A stretch of DNA of 64,000 nt from Ollibium composti (lineage in GTDB: Bacteria > Pseudomonadota > Alphaproteobacteria > Rhizobiales > Rhizobiaceae): NCBI RefSeq assembly GCF_004801285.1, contig NZ_SSNY01000001.1, positions 558,001 to 622,000 on the forward strand, in the 5' to 3' direction. The notes under the pieces were generated by a model. It did no database searches and was not told the origin of the DNA. It was given only the letters and a program-made list of their open reading frames with translations. This document shows positions 1-9,945 of the stretch, piece by piece. A program made the translations under genes and the position numbers. The number at the start of each line of letters is the position of its first letter. The first letter of the stretch is position 1.

Positions 1-128
1 CCTGTTCGCGGGCTGACGCCAATGCAGCAGGCAGGCGACGTCACGGATTTGCCCGCAGTGGCGGCACATTCAGGCAAGCGGACGGCAGGCAGGCGGACGG
101 CAGGCATCCGGACAATCGAGGGCGACAG

Positions 129-1268
129 GTGAACGAACTTTTGCATGCCCTCACGAGCACTGAGGGAATCCTGATCGGCACGCTGGTGCCGTTCCTGTTC
201 GTGCTGACGGTCGTCGTGTTCGTCCACGAGATGGGCCACTATCTCGTCGGCCGGGCTTGCGGCATCGGCGTCAACGCCTTCTCCATCGGCTTCGGCCCCG
301 AGTTGATCGGCTTCAACGATCGCCACGGCACGCGCTGGAAGCTGTGCGCCATCCCGCTCGGCGGTTACGTGAAGTTCGTCGGCGACATGAACGCCACGTC
401 GAGCCCGACCGATCCGGAGACCGCCGGGCTCAGCGAAGCCGAGCGCAAGGTGGCTTTCCACACCCAGCCGGTCTGGAAGCGCGCGGCTACGGTCTTTGCC
501 GGCCCGCTGTTCAACTTCCTGCTCACCATCGCCGTCTTCGCCGTCCTGTTCGCCGCCTATGGCCGCTACGTGGCGGAACCGATGGTGGCGTCGGTCACCG
601 CCGGCAGCCCGGCCGCGGAGGCCGGCATCATGCCCGGCGACCGGTTCGTCAGCGTCGACGGCGAGAAGGTGGAAACCTTCGCCGACGTGCAGCGCCTAGT
701 CTCGGGCCGTGCGGGCGACGCCATCACCTTCGTCATGCTGCGCGACGGCAAGGACGTCACCGTCGTCGCCACGCCAAGGCTGATGGAGCAGCAGGACGCG
801 CTCGGCAACAAGGTGCAGGTGGCCATCATCGGCGTGGTCAACAACCAGGAAGTCGGCCAGCCGCGCCTCGTCACCTATACGCCCGTCCAGGCGCTCGGCG
901 TCGCTGTGGAAGAAACCGGCCATATCATCGAGCGCACCGGGCAGTTCCTGAAGCGCTTCGCCGTCGGGCGAGAGGACAAGTGCCAGCTCGGCGGGCCGGT
1001 GAAGATCGCCGGCATGGCCGGGCAGGCCGCCAAGCTCGGTTTCGAGTGGCTGGTGCAGCTCGTCGCGCTGCTGTCGGTCGGCATCGGCATCCTCAATCTG
1101 CTGCCGATTCCACCGCTGGATGGGGGGCACCTGTTGTTCTACGCGGTGGAGGCCGTCATCCGGCGTCCGGTGTCGGAAAGGATGATGGAGGCGATGTATC
1201 GCACCGGTTTCCTGCTGGTGCTCGGCTTCATGGGGTTCGTTTTCTGGAACGATCTGTTTGGGTGCTGA
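129..1268 (+). CDS. rseP: RseP-type site-2 (intramembrane) zinc metalloprotease
   Basis: Membrane-embedded S2P/M50 protease of 379 residues, expected to cut anti-sigma factors or remnant signal peptides within the inner membrane. Zinc motif HEMGH at about residues 33-37 sits in the first hydrophobic segment. A PDZ domain covers about residues 140-215 (SPAAEAGIMPGD core). The second metal motif LDGGH lies near residue 330, followed by a last membrane segment. Start is GTG, chosen because the N-terminal hydrophobic segment needs it. It lies directly upstream of bamA, the standard alphaproteobacterial order. Length and motifs are normal for the family. Confidence 0.93.
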   Translation: MNELLHALTSTEGILIGTLVPFLFVLTVVVFVHEMGHYLVGRACGIGVNAFSIGFGPELIGFNDRHGTRWKLCAIPLGGYVKFVGDMNATSSPTDPETAGLSEAERKVAFHTQPVWKRAATVFAGPLFNFLLTIAVFAVLFAAYGRYVAEPMVASVTAGSPAAEAGIMPGDRFVSVDGEKVETFADVQRLVSGRAGDAITFVMLRDGKDVTVVATPRLMEQQDALGNKVQVAIIGVVNNQEVGQPRLVTYTPVQALGVAVEETGHIIERTGQFLKRFAVGREDKCQLGGPVKIAGMAGQAAKLGFEWLVQLVALLSVGIGILNLLPIPPLDGGHLLFYAVEAVIRRPVSERMMEAMYRTGFLLVLGFMGFVFWNDLFGC

Positions 1269-1487
1269 AATCATGAAGAAATTCGACTTCAGACCGTCGG
1301 TCGTTCAGCGCCCGTTTACCATGCCGGGGGATAGGCGTGACGCGAAAGCCACGCCGAACGGTGAAGTAAATACAAATTAACCAGAAGCCTTGCGTGTAGG
1401 GAAAATCCGGTTATTACGGTACGGGAAATAGACCGCACGTCCGGTTTTCTCGCCGTGGGGACTACGAGAAAAAGGTTCTTAAGCCCG

Positions 1488-3893
1488 ATGAAGGCAGTAT
1501 CCAAGCTTCTGAGCGCCGCGTCCGCGGCGGCCTTGTCCGCCGCTTTGGTTGTGCCGGGCGCTGTGGTCGTTCAGTTCGCCGCCGTTTCGTCTGCCGAAGC
1601 CGCGGTGGTCAGCCGGGTCGAGGTGCGCGGCAACACGCGCGTCGAGGCCGAGACGATTCGCAACTACATCCAGATCAAGCCGGGCAAGTCCTTCTCCAGC
1701 GGCGACGTCGACCAGGCCGTGAAGGCGCTGTTCGGCACCGGCCTGTTCTCCGACGTGCAGATCAACCAGGTCGGTTCGGCGCTGGTGGTCACCGTTTCCG
1801 AATACAAGGTCGTCAATCAGGTCCTGTTCCAGGGCAACAAGAAGCTCAAGGACGCGCAGCTCGCCAACACGGTGCAGCTGAAGCCGCGCAGCTCCTTCTC
1901 GCAGGCGACGCTCGATGCCGACGTCGAGGCGGTGAAGGCGGCCTATGCCCATATCGGCCGCGACGACGCCAATGTGACGACGCAGATCATGGATCTGGGC
2001 GACAATCGCGTGAACGTCGTCTTCAACATCAACGAAGGCGGCCGCACCAAGATCGCCGCCATCAACTTCGTCGGCAACCACGCCTATTCCTCGCGCCGGC
2101 TGGCCGACATCATCAATACCAAGCGCAGCAGCATGCTGTCCTTCATGCTGCGCGACGACGTTTTCGACGAGAACAAGCTGAAAGCGGACGAAGAACTGCT
2201 GCGGCGCTTCTATTACAACCACGGCTACGCCGACTTCCAGGTCGTCTCGGCCTTTGGCGAACTCAACGACCAGACCAACGAATACACCGTGACGATCACG
2301 GTCAATGAAGGCGATCGCTACACGTTCGGCGACGTCAGCGTCGACAGCACGATCCCGGAGCTCGATTCGAAGTCGCTGGAATCGGTGGTCGAATCCCGCA
2401 AGGGTGACGTCTACAGTGCCAAGGACGTCGAGAATTCCATCATCGCGCTGACCGAGAAGGTGGCGGGACAGGGCTACGCCTTCGCCCAGGTGACGCCGCG
2501 CGGCGACCGCAACTTCGAGAACCACACCATTTCGGTCGTCTACACCGTCGACCAGGGCACGAAGGCCTATGTCGAGCGGATCGAGATCCGCGGCAACACG
2601 CGCACGCGCGATTACGTGATCCGTCGCGAATTCGACGTGAGCGAAGGCGACGCCTTCAACCAGGTTCTCATCCAGCGCGCGAAGAAGCGGCTGGAAGCTC
2701 TCGATTTCTTTGAGAAGGTCGACATCTCAACCGCACCCGGTTCCGAGCCGGATCAGGTGGTTCTGGTGGTCGACGTGGTCGAGAAGGCCACCGGTGAATT
2801 CTCCATCGGCGCCGGCTATTCGACCGGCGGCGACACGCCCGGCGCGTCGATCCAGGGCTCGATCACCGAGCGCAACTTCCTCGGTCGCGGTCAGTTCATC
2901 CGCGTGTCGGCCGGCGGCGGCAAGCATTCGCGCGACTACGGTTTCTCCTTCACCGAGCCGTATTTCCTCGGGCAGCGCATCGCGGCCGGCTTCGACGTGT
3001 TCCGTTCGACGCGCGAATACGACGACTACGACGTCCAGACGACCGGCGGCACGGTCCGCTTCGGCCTGCCGATTACGAGCAACATCACCACGCAGGTCGC
3101 GTATAATATCTCGGAGGAGAAATACTCCTACGATGATAATTGTGACGCCAATGACGATGGTGTGCCCGATGCGGGCTGCTATGTTTCGAAAGCTATTCAG
3201 GACGGTATCGAGAACAGCCCGTGGCTGAAGTCGTCGGTCAGTGCCAACCTGATCTACAACACCATCGACGACACCAAGAACCCGCATTACGGCATCTACG
3301 CCAACCTGGGTGCGGAATTCGCGGGTCTCGGCGGCGACGCCAAGTACTACAAGCTGACCGCGCGCGCTTCGGTCTACCAGACGCTGTCAGAAGAGATGGA
3401 TATCGTCGGCCTCGTGTCGGGCGGCGCCGGTTACATCGCGGGCTATGGCGACAACGATCTGCGCGTTTTCGACCATTTCCAGAGCACCGACCGCATCATT
3501 CGCGGGTTCGATTTCAATGGCATCGGTCCTGCTGCCTACAAGAACGGCATCGACGGGGCGGCCGGCTACGATCATCTTGGCGGCACAACCTATTTCAATG
3601 CTTCGGTCGAAGCGCAGTTCCCGCTGCCGATCGTGCCGGAGAGCCTCGGTCTGCGCGGTGCCGTTTTTGCCGATGCCGCGACGTTGTACGGCAACAAGGT
3701 TGACCGTCATGTCGGGACCCCTGAAGAGTTCCAAATCGTTTCATCTGGGATGAAGTGGCGCGCCTCGGCCGGCGTCAGCCTGATCTGGGCGTCGCCTTTC
3801 GGTCCGTTGCGTGTCGACTATGCGGTCCCGCTGGCCAAGCAAGACACCGACGACGTGCAGGAATTCAACTTCGGCATATCGACCCGCTTCTGA
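1488..3893 (+). CDS. bamA: BamA outer membrane protein assembly factor
   Basis: Core of the BAM complex that folds and inserts beta-barrel proteins into the outer membrane. ATG at 1488 gives 801 residues and begins a clean signal peptide (Ala-rich hydrophobic stretch ending AEA about residue 37). A GTG at 1455 would add 11 polar residues in front of it and is less likely. Five POTRA domains follow (about 40-440; repeated VEVRGN/VEIRGN turns), then the 16-strand Omp85 barrel ending in a C-terminal Phe (STRF), the usual barrel signal. It lies between rseP and lpxD. The 219-bp gap upstream can hold its own promoter. Confidence 0.95.
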   Translation: MKAVSKLLSAASAAALSAALVVPGAVVVQFAAVSSAEAAVVSRVEVRGNTRVEAETIRNYIQIKPGKSFSSGDVDQAVKALFGTGLFSDVQINQVGSALVVTVSEYKVVNQVLFQGNKKLKDAQLANTVQLKPRSSFSQATLDADVEAVKAAYAHIGRDDANVTTQIMDLGDNRVNVVFNINEGGRTKIAAINFVGNHAYSSRRLADIINTKRSSMLSFMLRDDVFDENKLKADEELLRRFYYNHGYADFQVVSAFGELNDQTNEYTVTITVNEGDRYTFGDVSVDSTIPELDSKSLESVVESRKGDVYSAKDVENSIIALTEKVAGQGYAFAQVTPRGDRNFENHTISVVYTVDQGTKAYVERIEIRGNTRTRDYVIRREFDVSEGDAFNQVLIQRAKKRLEALDFFEKVDISTAPGSEPDQVVLVVDVVEKATGEFSIGAGYSTGGDTPGASIQGSITERNFLGRGQFIRVSAGGGKHSRDYGFSFTEPYFLGQRIAAGFDVFRSTREYDDYDVQTTGGTVRFGLPITSNITTQVAYNISEEKYSYDDNCDANDDGVPDAGCYVSKAIQDGIENSPWLKSSVSANLIYNTIDDTKNPHYGIYANLGAEFAGLGGDAKYYKLTARASVYQTLSEEMDIVGLVSGGAGYIAGYGDNDLRVFDHFQSTDRIIRGFDFNGIGPAAYKNGIDGAAGYDHLGGTTYFNASVEAQFPLPIVPESLGLRGAVFADAATLYGNKVDRHVGTPEEFQIVSSGMKWRASAGVSLIWASPFGPLRVDYAVPLAKQDTDDVQEFNFGISTRF

Positions 3894-3908
3894 TCGCCGC
3901 AAGGCGGT

Positions 3909-3935
3909 GCCTCCGGACCTCCCAGGCCCGGAGGC
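3909..3935 (+). terminator. GC-rich hairpin between bamA and lpxD
   Basis: GCCTCCGG pairs perfectly with CCGGAGGC around an 11-nt loop, 16 bp after the bamA stop. There is no T-tract, so it may be a pause, attenuator or mRNA-stability element rather than a full terminator. Confidence 0.35.
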
Positions 3936-3962
3936 GAGCGACTAGCTGGACATTGCTCGCGA

Positions 3963-5015
3963 ATGAAGGATCCGGTGTTCTTTGTGCCTTCACGCCGCTA
4001 TACGGTGGCTGAGGTCGCGAACCTGACCGGCTCGGAACTGTCCAATTCCGCCTATTCCGAAACCGTCATCGAAACCATCGCCTCAGCCGGCGACGGCGGC
4101 GGTTCTGCGCTCGTTTTCGTCGAGGGCAAGCGCAACATCGGCCTGATGGAGACGCTGCGCGCGGCCGCCGTTCTGTGTCCGCGCGAATTCGCCGACAAGG
4201 CGCCCACCGGCGTCGCCGTTCTCGTCAATCCGCGCCCGCAGCAGGCTTTCGCCATGGTCGGGCGGCTGATGTTCCCGGCCGCCGCCACGCCCGATACGCT
4301 GACGGCAGAGACGGGTGTTTCGCCGCGCGCCCATGTCGATGAAAGCGCTCATATCGAGCCGGGCGCGATCATCGAGGCCGGTGCCGTCGTCGGGCCGGAT
4401 GCGGCCATCGGCAGTGGCACCATCGTTGCGCCGAATGCCGTGGTGGGGCATTCGTGCCGCATCGGCCGCGACAGCTATATCGGGCCGAACGTCAGTGTCC
4501 GCTACGCCTTGATCGGCAACCGCGTCGTCATCCATGGCGGCGCCCAGATCGGCCAGGACGGCTTCGGTTTCGTCGGTGGCGCCAGGGGGCCGGAGCGGAT
4601 TCCGCAGATTGGCCGCGTCATCATCCAGGACGATGTCGAGATCGGCTCCAACACCACCGTCGATCGCGGCGCCATGGCCGACACGATCATCGGCGAGGGC
4701 ACCAAGATCGACAACCTCGTGCAGATCGCCCACAACGTGCGCATCGGTCGCGGCTGCCTCATCGCCGGGCATTGCGGCATTTCCGGCTCGGTCACCATCG
4801 GCGACTTCGTCATGCTGGGCGGGCGCGTCGGCATCGCCGACCACCTGACCATCGGCGACCGGGTGCAGGTGGCGGCGTCGGCCGGCCTGATGTACGACAT
4901 TCCGGCCGGCGAGCGCTGGGCGGGCCTGCCGGCCCAGCCGATGCGGGATTTCTTCCGCGAACTGTCGGCGATCCGCAACTTCACCAAGCACGGGAAGGGA
5001 GACAAGCATGGTTGA
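3963..5015 (+). CDS. lpxD: UDP-3-O-acylglucosamine N-acyltransferase LpxD
   Basis: Third committed step of lipid A synthesis: transfers a 3-hydroxyacyl chain from ACP to UDP-3-O-acylglucosamine in the cytoplasm. 350 residues: N-terminal uridine-binding domain (about 1-110), then a left-handed beta-helix of hexapeptide repeats (about 110-310, I-G-x-x-x-x periodicity), then a C-terminal helix. The family His is in the IAHN segment of the helix. It overlaps fabZ by 8 bp, showing translational coupling in the lpxD-fabZ-lpxA-lpxI-lpxB operon. Confidence 0.95.
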   Translation: MKDPVFFVPSRRYTVAEVANLTGSELSNSAYSETVIETIASAGDGGGSALVFVEGKRNIGLMETLRAAAVLCPREFADKAPTGVAVLVNPRPQQAFAMVGRLMFPAAATPDTLTAETGVSPRAHVDESAHIEPGAIIEAGAVVGPDAAIGSGTIVAPNAVVGHSCRIGRDSYIGPNVSVRYALIGNRVVIHGGAQIGQDGFGFVGGARGPERIPQIGRVIIQDDVEIGSNTTVDRGAMADTIIGEGTKIDNLVQIAHNVRIGRGCLIAGHCGISGSVTIGDFVMLGGRVGIADHLTIGDRVQVAASAGLMYDIPAGERWAGLPAQPMRDFFRELSAIRNFTKHGKGDKHG

Positions 5016-5472
5016 AGCGGCCGGCTCGACGCTCGAAGCGGTCGACATCGTGGGGCTGATGAAGCTTCTGCCGCATCGTTATCCGTTCCTGATGATCGAC
5101 CGCATCGTCGACATCGACGGCGACAATTCCGCTGTCGGCGTCAAGAACGTGACGATGAACGAACAATATTTCCAGGGCCATTTCCCGGGCCTGCCGGTGA
5201 TGCCGGGCGTGCTCATCGTCGAGGCGATGGCGCAGACGGCCGGCGCCATCTGCATCCGTGCCGCCGGCGTGGCCAAGCCTTCGCTGGTCTATTTCCTCAC
5301 CATCGACGGCGCCAAGTTCCGCAAGCCGGTGGTGCCGGGCGACCAGTTGCGCATTCAGGTAAAAAAGCTCAAGAAGCGCGGCAACCTCCTGAAGTTCGCT
5401 TGCGAGGCGATTGTGGACGGCGGCAAGGTCGCCGAGGCCGAAATTCAGGCGATGATGGTCGTCGACGAGTAG
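5008..5472 (+). CDS. fabZ: 3-hydroxyacyl-ACP dehydratase FabZ
   Basis: Dehydrates 3-hydroxyacyl-ACP in fatty acid elongation and so competes with LpxA/LpxD for hydroxyacyl-ACP. 154 residues with a single hot-dog fold. The catalytic pair is visible as His58 in GHFPG and Glu72 in the following helix ([10 protein letters not shown]). The start overlaps the lpxD 3' end, and lpxA begins 13 bp after the stop. Length and position in the lipid A operon are typical. Confidence 0.95.
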   Translation: MVEAAGSTLEAVDIVGLMKLLPHRYPFLMIDRIVDIDGDNSAVGVKNVTMNEQYFQGHFPGLPVMPGVLIVEAMAQTAGAICIRAAGVAKPSLVYFLTIDGAKFRKPVVPGDQLRIQVKKLKKRGNLLKFACEAIVDGGKVAEAEIQAMMVVDE

Positions 5473-5485
5473 AGAACGGGTATCC

Positions 5486-6316
5486 ATGCAGGACCAGACA
5501 GTCATTCATCCCTCGTCCGTCATCGAGCCGGGCGCGCGGATCGGCAGCGGCGTGCGCATCGGCCCGTTCTGCCATGTCAGCGCCGATGCGGTGATCGGCG
5601 ACCGCGTCGAACTGATCGGGCATGTCTCGGTGCTGAACGCCACCACCATCGGCGAGGGCAGCAAGGTCTATCCGATGGCGACACTCGGCGCCCCGCCGCA
5701 GAACAACAAGCACACGGGTGGCCGCACCACGCTGATCATCGGCGCCAACTGCACCATCCGCGAAGGCGTGACCATGCACGTCGGCACCGATACCAGCCGC
5801 GGTGAGACGATCGTCGGCGATAACGGCAATTTCCTCGCCTATACGCACATCGCGCACGACTGCGTGGTGGGCAGGAACGCCACCTTCGCCAACGGCGCCA
5901 CACTGGGTGGACACTGCGAAATCGGCGACAACGTCAACATCGGCGGCCTGACCGCGGTGCATCAGTTCGTGCGCGTCGGCGACAACGCCTTCCTTGCCGG
6001 TTGTTCTGCCATCGTCGGCGATGTCATCCCCTACGGTCTGGCGTCCGGCAACCGGGCCAAGCTGCGCGGTTTCAACATCATCGGCCTGAAGCGTTCGGGC
6101 ATGCCGCACAGCGAACTTCACGCCATGCGCCGCGCCTACAAAATGATCTTCGACCATGCTCATCCCATGGCCGAGAACGTCGAAAAGGCGAGAGCTGAAT
6201 TCTCCGGTTCGCCGAACATCATGAAGATCGTCGATTTCCTCTCCACCCGTGAAAAGCGCTATTTTATTGTGCCGCCGCTGAAGGGTGGTGGCAGCGACGG
6301 CAATGACGAGGACTGA
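5486..6316 (+). CDS. lpxA: UDP-N-acetylglucosamine O-acyltransferase LpxA
   Basis: First step of lipid A synthesis: 3-O-acylation of UDP-GlcNAc with hydroxyacyl-ACP. 276 residues with hexapeptide repeats from residue 8 to about 190 forming the left-handed beta-helix, and an alpha-helical C-terminus containing HSEL. The catalytic base is His124 in THIAHD, equivalent to E. coli His125. Its 3' end overlaps the start of lpxI. Confidence 0.95.
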   Translation: MQDQTVIHPSSVIEPGARIGSGVRIGPFCHVSADAVIGDRVELIGHVSVLNATTIGEGSKVYPMATLGAPPQNNKHTGGRTTLIIGANCTIREGVTMHVGTDTSRGETIVGDNGNFLAYTHIAHDCVVGRNATFANGATLGGHCEIGDNVNIGGLTAVHQFVRVGDNAFLAGCSAIVGDVIPYGLASGNRAKLRGFNIIGLKRSGMPHSELHAMRRAYKMIFDHAHPMAENVEKARAEFSGSPNIMKIVDFLSTREKRYFIVPPLKGGGSDGNDED

Positions 6317-7202
6317 GGCGCAGCAAGGCCTGCAACTCGCATCCGGGGCAAGGCCCGGCATCGTCGCTGGTGGCGGCGTGCTTCCGCAGGCAGTGGCGCG
6401 GGCGCTCAAGGCCCTCGGCAGCGATCCTTTCGTGCTGATCCTGGAAGGCGAGGCCGAGCCGGGCACGGTGCTGGAGACGTGCGAGCACGAGACGCGCCCG
6501 CTGGAGGATATCGGCAAGCTCGTCAGCATATTGAAGCGCCATCGCGTCACCCATCTGGTGATGGCGGGCGAGATACGCCGCCGTCCGAAACTGTCGGCGA
6601 TACGCCCCAGCCTCGGCCTCGTCACCTTGCTGCCCAGCGTCATCGCGGGCCTCGGCAAGGGCGACGACGGGTTGCTCAGGCTGATCATGCGATGGCTGGA
6701 AAAAAGCGGCATCCATGTCGTCGGCGCCCACCAGATCGTGCCGGAACTGCTAGCCATGGAAGGGTCCTGGACGAAGGCGAGGCCGAAGGCTGCGGACTGG
6801 CGCGACATCGAGGCCGGACGCGCCGCCGCCGAAGCGATCGGTGCGCTCGACATCGGGCAGGGGGCCGTCGCCATCGGCGGCCGCGCCATCGCGCTGGAGG
6901 GCATAGAGGGCACCAACGGCCTGCTGGAGCGGGTGCGCGACCTGCGCGGCCATGGGCGGCTGGCGGGCAAGACGGGCGGCGTGCTGGTCAAATGCCTGAA
7001 GCCCGGACAGGAATTGCGCGCCGATCTGCCGACGGTCGGGCCGACCACCGTCGAGCTTGCGCATGCGGCGGGCCTGTCCGGCATCGCCGTGGAAGCAAGC
7101 CGCTCGCTGGTCATCGACGGGCCGGAGCTCGTCGCCCGCGCCGATGCGCTCGGCCTGTTCGCGCTCGGCTTGTCCGCGCGGGAGGATCGTCATGGCGGCT
7201 GA
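6303..7202 (+). CDS. lpxI: UDP-2,3-diacylglucosamine pyrophosphatase LpxI (DUF1009)
   Basis: Hydrolyses UDP-2,3-diacylglucosamine to lipid X; alphaproteobacteria use LpxI in place of LpxH. The ATG at 6303 gives 299 residues with a 14-bp overlap with lpxA. An ATG-equivalent at 6285 is possible but adds only six residues. N-terminal GIVAGGGVLP and the C-terminal GLSGIAVEA segment with a following Asp are family hallmarks. It overlaps lpxB by 11 bp, placing it between LpxA and LpxB chemistry. Confidence 0.92.
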   Translation: MTRTEAQQGLQLASGARPGIVAGGGVLPQAVARALKALGSDPFVLILEGEAEPGTVLETCEHETRPLEDIGKLVSILKRHRVTHLVMAGEIRRRPKLSAIRPSLGLVTLLPSVIAGLGKGDDGLLRLIMRWLEKSGIHVVGAHQIVPELLAMEGSWTKARPKAADWRDIEAGRAAAEAIGALDIGQGAVAIGGRAIALEGIEGTNGLLERVRDLRGHGRLAGKTGGVLVKCLKPGQELRADLPTVGPTTVELAHAAGLSGIAVEASRSLVIDGPELVARADALGLFALGLSAREDRHGG

Positions 7203-8373
7203 GCCGTTGAAGATCGCCATCGTCGCTGGCGAGGAATCGGGCGACCTGCTCGGCGCCGACCTGGTGCGCGCCTTGCGCAAGGCCACCGGACGCGAGGTGC
7301 GGCTGGTCGGCGTCGGCGGCCGGCATCTCGCCGGACTCGGCCTGCAGTCGGCCTTCGACGCGGGCGAGATCGCGCTGATCGGGTTGAGCGCCATCATCCG
7401 CGACCTGCCGCGGCTGATGCGCCGCATCGGCCAGGTGGCGAGCCTCGTGGCGCAGGAAAAGCCGGATTGCCTCGTCACCATCGACAGTCCGGATTTTTCG
7501 CTGCGCGTCGCCCGCAAGGTGCGCGCGGCCGCCCCCTCGATCCCGATCGTCCACTATGTCTGCCCGAGCGTCTGGGCCTGGCGGCCGGGGAGGGCGCCGG
7601 CGATGCGCCCTTATATCGACCGTATCCTGTGCCTGCTGCCGTTCGAGGCGAAGGAACTGGAACGGCTGGGCGGCCCGCCCGGCACCTTCGTCGGCCACCG
7701 GCTGACGCAGGACCCCGGCGTGCTCGCCGCCGCCGCCGAGCAGGCGAAGCCGCGCGACTTTTCGCTGGACCGCACCAAGACGCTGCTGATCCTGCCCGGC
7801 TCCCGGCGCGGCGAGGTGCGCCGCCTGATCGAGCCGTTCGGCGAAACCGTCGCCATCCTGGGCCGGCGTGGCCACAAGATGCGGCTCATCCTGCCCACCG
7901 TGCCGCATGTCGCCGATCTCGTCCGGTCCGCGACGGCGAACTGGAACGAACGCCCCGAAATCGTCATCGATCCGCAGGGCAAATGGCGCGCCTTCGGCCT
8001 GGCGGACGCAGCCCTGATCGCATCGGGCACCGTTTCGCTGGAACTGGCGCTGAGCGGCGTTCCGATGATCTCCTGCTACCGTTTCGATCCGGTCATGCAG
8101 GCGGTGCAGAGTCTGGTGAAAATCTGGACGGGGGTGCTGCCGAACCTCATCGCCGACCGGCCGGTGGTGCCCGAAAGCTACAACAGCTATGTGCGGCCGA
8201 TGTCGCTGGCGCGCTACATCGAGGGGCTGTGGAGCGACACGCAATTGCGTGGGTGGCAGAAGGACGGCTTCGCCGAAGTGCGCCGGCGCATGACGACGGC
8301 GAAACCGTCGGGCGAGATCGCGGCGGCGGCGGTAATGGAACTGGTGAAAGGCAGTAGGGCAGTGGGGCAGTAG
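7192..8373 (+). CDS. lpxB: Lipid A disaccharide synthase LpxB
   Basis: Condenses lipid X with UDP-2,3-diacylglucosamine to the lipid A disaccharide at the inner membrane face (GT19 family). ATG at 7192 is preceded by GGAGG eight bases upstream, giving 393 residues. N-terminal AGEESGDLLGADL, central PSVWAWR and the C-terminal SGTVSLELAL and VVPE segments are family signatures. The last codons (KGSRAVGQ) are written by an octamer repeat array that continues past the stop, so the C-terminal tail appears to have been created by repeat insertion. Confidence 0.94.
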   Translation: MAAEPLKIAIVAGEESGDLLGADLVRALRKATGREVRLVGVGGRHLAGLGLQSAFDAGEIALIGLSAIIRDLPRLMRRIGQVASLVAQEKPDCLVTIDSPDFSLRVARKVRAAAPSIPIVHYVCPSVWAWRPGRAPAMRPYIDRILCLLPFEAKELERLGGPPGTFVGHRLTQDPGVLAAAAEQAKPRDFSLDRTKTLLILPGSRRGEVRRLIEPFGETVAILGRRGHKMRLILPTVPHVADLVRSATANWNERPEIVIDPQGKWRAFGLADAALIASGTVSLELALSGVPMISCYRFDPVMQAVQSLVKIWTGVLPNLIADRPVVPESYNSYVRPMSLARYIEGLWSDTQLRGWQKDGFAEVRRRMTTAKPSGEIAAAAVMELVKGSRAVGQ

Positions 8374-8435
8374 GGCAGTAAGGCAGTCTGCGAAATTCCC
8401 TACTGCCTTACTGTCCTACCGCCTTATTGCCTTAC
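8351..8435. repeat. Inverted octamer-repeat array / bidirectional terminator between lpxB and gltA
   Basis: The left arm (8351-8387) is 4.5 tandem copies of GCAGTRRG. The right arm (8398-8435) carries four more copies in inverted orientation. The two arms can pair over about 37 bp around a 10-nt loop. The array starts inside the lpxB C-terminal codons and ends over the gltA stop codon, so it closes the convergent gene pair exactly. The function is inferred; the repeat itself is plain in the sequence. Confidence 0.75.
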
Positions 8436-9760
8436 CTCTTGGCGATCGGCACGTAGTCGCGCTCGGTGGCGCCGACATAGAGCTGGCGCGGGCGGCCGAT
8501 CTTCTGGTGCGGATCCTCGATCATTTCCTTCCACTGGGCGATCCAGCCGACGGTGCGCGCGACCGCGAACAGCACGGTGAACATGGTGGTGGGGAAGCCG
8601 AGGGCCTTGAGCGTGATGCCGGAATAGAAATCGACGTTCGGGTAGAGCTTCTTTTCGATGAAGTACTCGTCCGTCAGGGCGATCTTTTCCAGCTCCATGG
8701 CGATGTCGAGCAGCGGATCGTCCTTGATGCCGAGTTCGCCCAGCACCTCATGCGCCGTCTTCTGCATGATCTTGGCGCGCGGATCGTAGTTCTTGTAGAC
8801 GCGGTGGCCGAAGCCCATCAGGCGGAACGGGTCGTTCTTGTCCTTGGCGCGGGCGATGAACTCCGGGATGTGGTCGACATGGCCGATCTCGGACAGCATG
8901 TTCAGCGCCGCCTCGTTGGCGCCGCCATGCGCCGGACCCCACAGGCAGGCGATGCCGGCGGCGATGCAGGCGAAGGGATTGGCGCCCGACGAGCCGGCGA
9001 GCCGCACCGTCGAGGTCGAGGCGTTCTGCTCATGGTCGGCGTGCAGGATGAAGATGCGCTCCATGGCGCGCGCCAGCACCGGATTGACCTTGTATTCCTC
9101 GCACGGCACGGCAAAGCACATATGTAGGAAGTTGGCGGCGAAGGAGAGGTCGTTCTTCGGGTAAACGAAGGGCTGGCCGATGTGGTACTTGTAGGCCATC
9201 GCCGCGATCGTCGGCATCTTGGCGATCAGGCGCATGGAGGCGACCATGCGCTGGTACGGATCGGAGATGTCGGTCGAGTCGTGGTAGAAGGCCGACAGCG
9301 CGCCGACGACGCCGCACATCACCGCCATCGGGTGTGCATCGCGGCGGAAGCCGGAGAAGAACTTCGACATCTGCTCGTGCACCATGGTGTGGCGCGTGAC
9401 GCGATAGTCGAAATCGTCCTTCTGCGCCTTGGTCGGCAGTTCGCCGTAGAGCAGCAGGTAGCAGACCTCGAGGAAATCGCCGTGCTCGGCGAGCTGGTCG
9501 ATGGGATAGCCGCGGTGCAAGAGGATGCCGGCGTCGCCGTCGATATAGGTGATGGCCGATTCGCAGCTCGCCGTGGAGGTGAAGCCCGGATCGTAGGTGA
9601 AGGCGCCGGTGGTGGCGTAAAGCTTGCCGATGTCGATGACGTCGGGACCGACGGTGCCGCTTCGCACGCTCAGCTCATGCGTCTTGCCGTCGAATTCGAG
9701 CTTGGCGGACGACGGCTGGTTCTTGCCGTCGAATTCCAGTTTCGTCGCAGCTTCGGGCAT
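8432..9760 (-). CDS. gltA: Citrate synthase (type II, hexameric)
   Basis: Condenses acetyl-CoA with oxaloacetate in the TCA cycle. 442 residues from an ATG with AAGGAG six bases upstream (a GTG one codon earlier is also open). Active-site segments are visible: [37 protein letters not shown] and a C-terminal RPRQLYVG. Oddity: near the N-terminus KLEFDGK occurs twice 13 residues apart, which looks like a recent 39-bp tandem duplication in the leading segment. It is convergent with lpxB across a repeat array and not obviously in an operon. Confidence 0.96.
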   Translation of the reverse strand: MPEAATKLEFDGKNQPSSAKLEFDGKTHELSVRSGTVGPDVIDIGKLYATTGAFTYDPGFTSTASCESAITYIDGDAGILLHRGYPIDQLAEHGDFLEVCYLLLYGELPTKAQKDDFDYRVTRHTMVHEQMSKFFSGFRRDAHPMAVMCGVVGALSAFYHDSTDISDPYQRMVASMRLIAKMPTIAAMAYKYHIGQPFVYPKNDLSFAANFLHMCFAVPCEEYKVNPVLARAMERIFILHADHEQNASTSTVRLAGSSGANPFACIAAGIACLWGPAHGGANEAALNMLSEIGHVDHIPEFIARAKDKNDPFRLMGFGHRVYKNYDPRAKIMQKTAHEVLGELGIKDDPLLDIAMELEKIALTDEYFIEKKLYPNVDFYSGITLKALGFPTTMFTVLFAVARTVGWIAQWKEMIEDPHQKIGRPRQLYVGATERDYVPIAKR

Positions 9761-9945
9761 CACAAACTCCTTATCGTTTCCTCACCGGGCGGCAAGGCGA
9801 ATTCCGCATCGCAGCAACCCGCCGAATGATCGGAAAAGCGTGCAGCGCAATCGCATCTGGATGGCTGGCCCTTATCTGGGTCCCCGCCTAATGTTGCACC
9901 GCAAAACGCTCCTTTCAATGTTAAACTTCTTGTGCCAGTTCGGCA

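Noticed and set aside
1..16. Possible last codons (LFAG, stop) of an upstream gene, perhaps cdsA or dxr
   Set aside because: Four residues are too few to support a gene call, though the usual order would place one there.
1273..1380. 35-codon frame right after rseP
   Set aside because: No ribosome-binding site and it occupies the bamA leader; probably chance.
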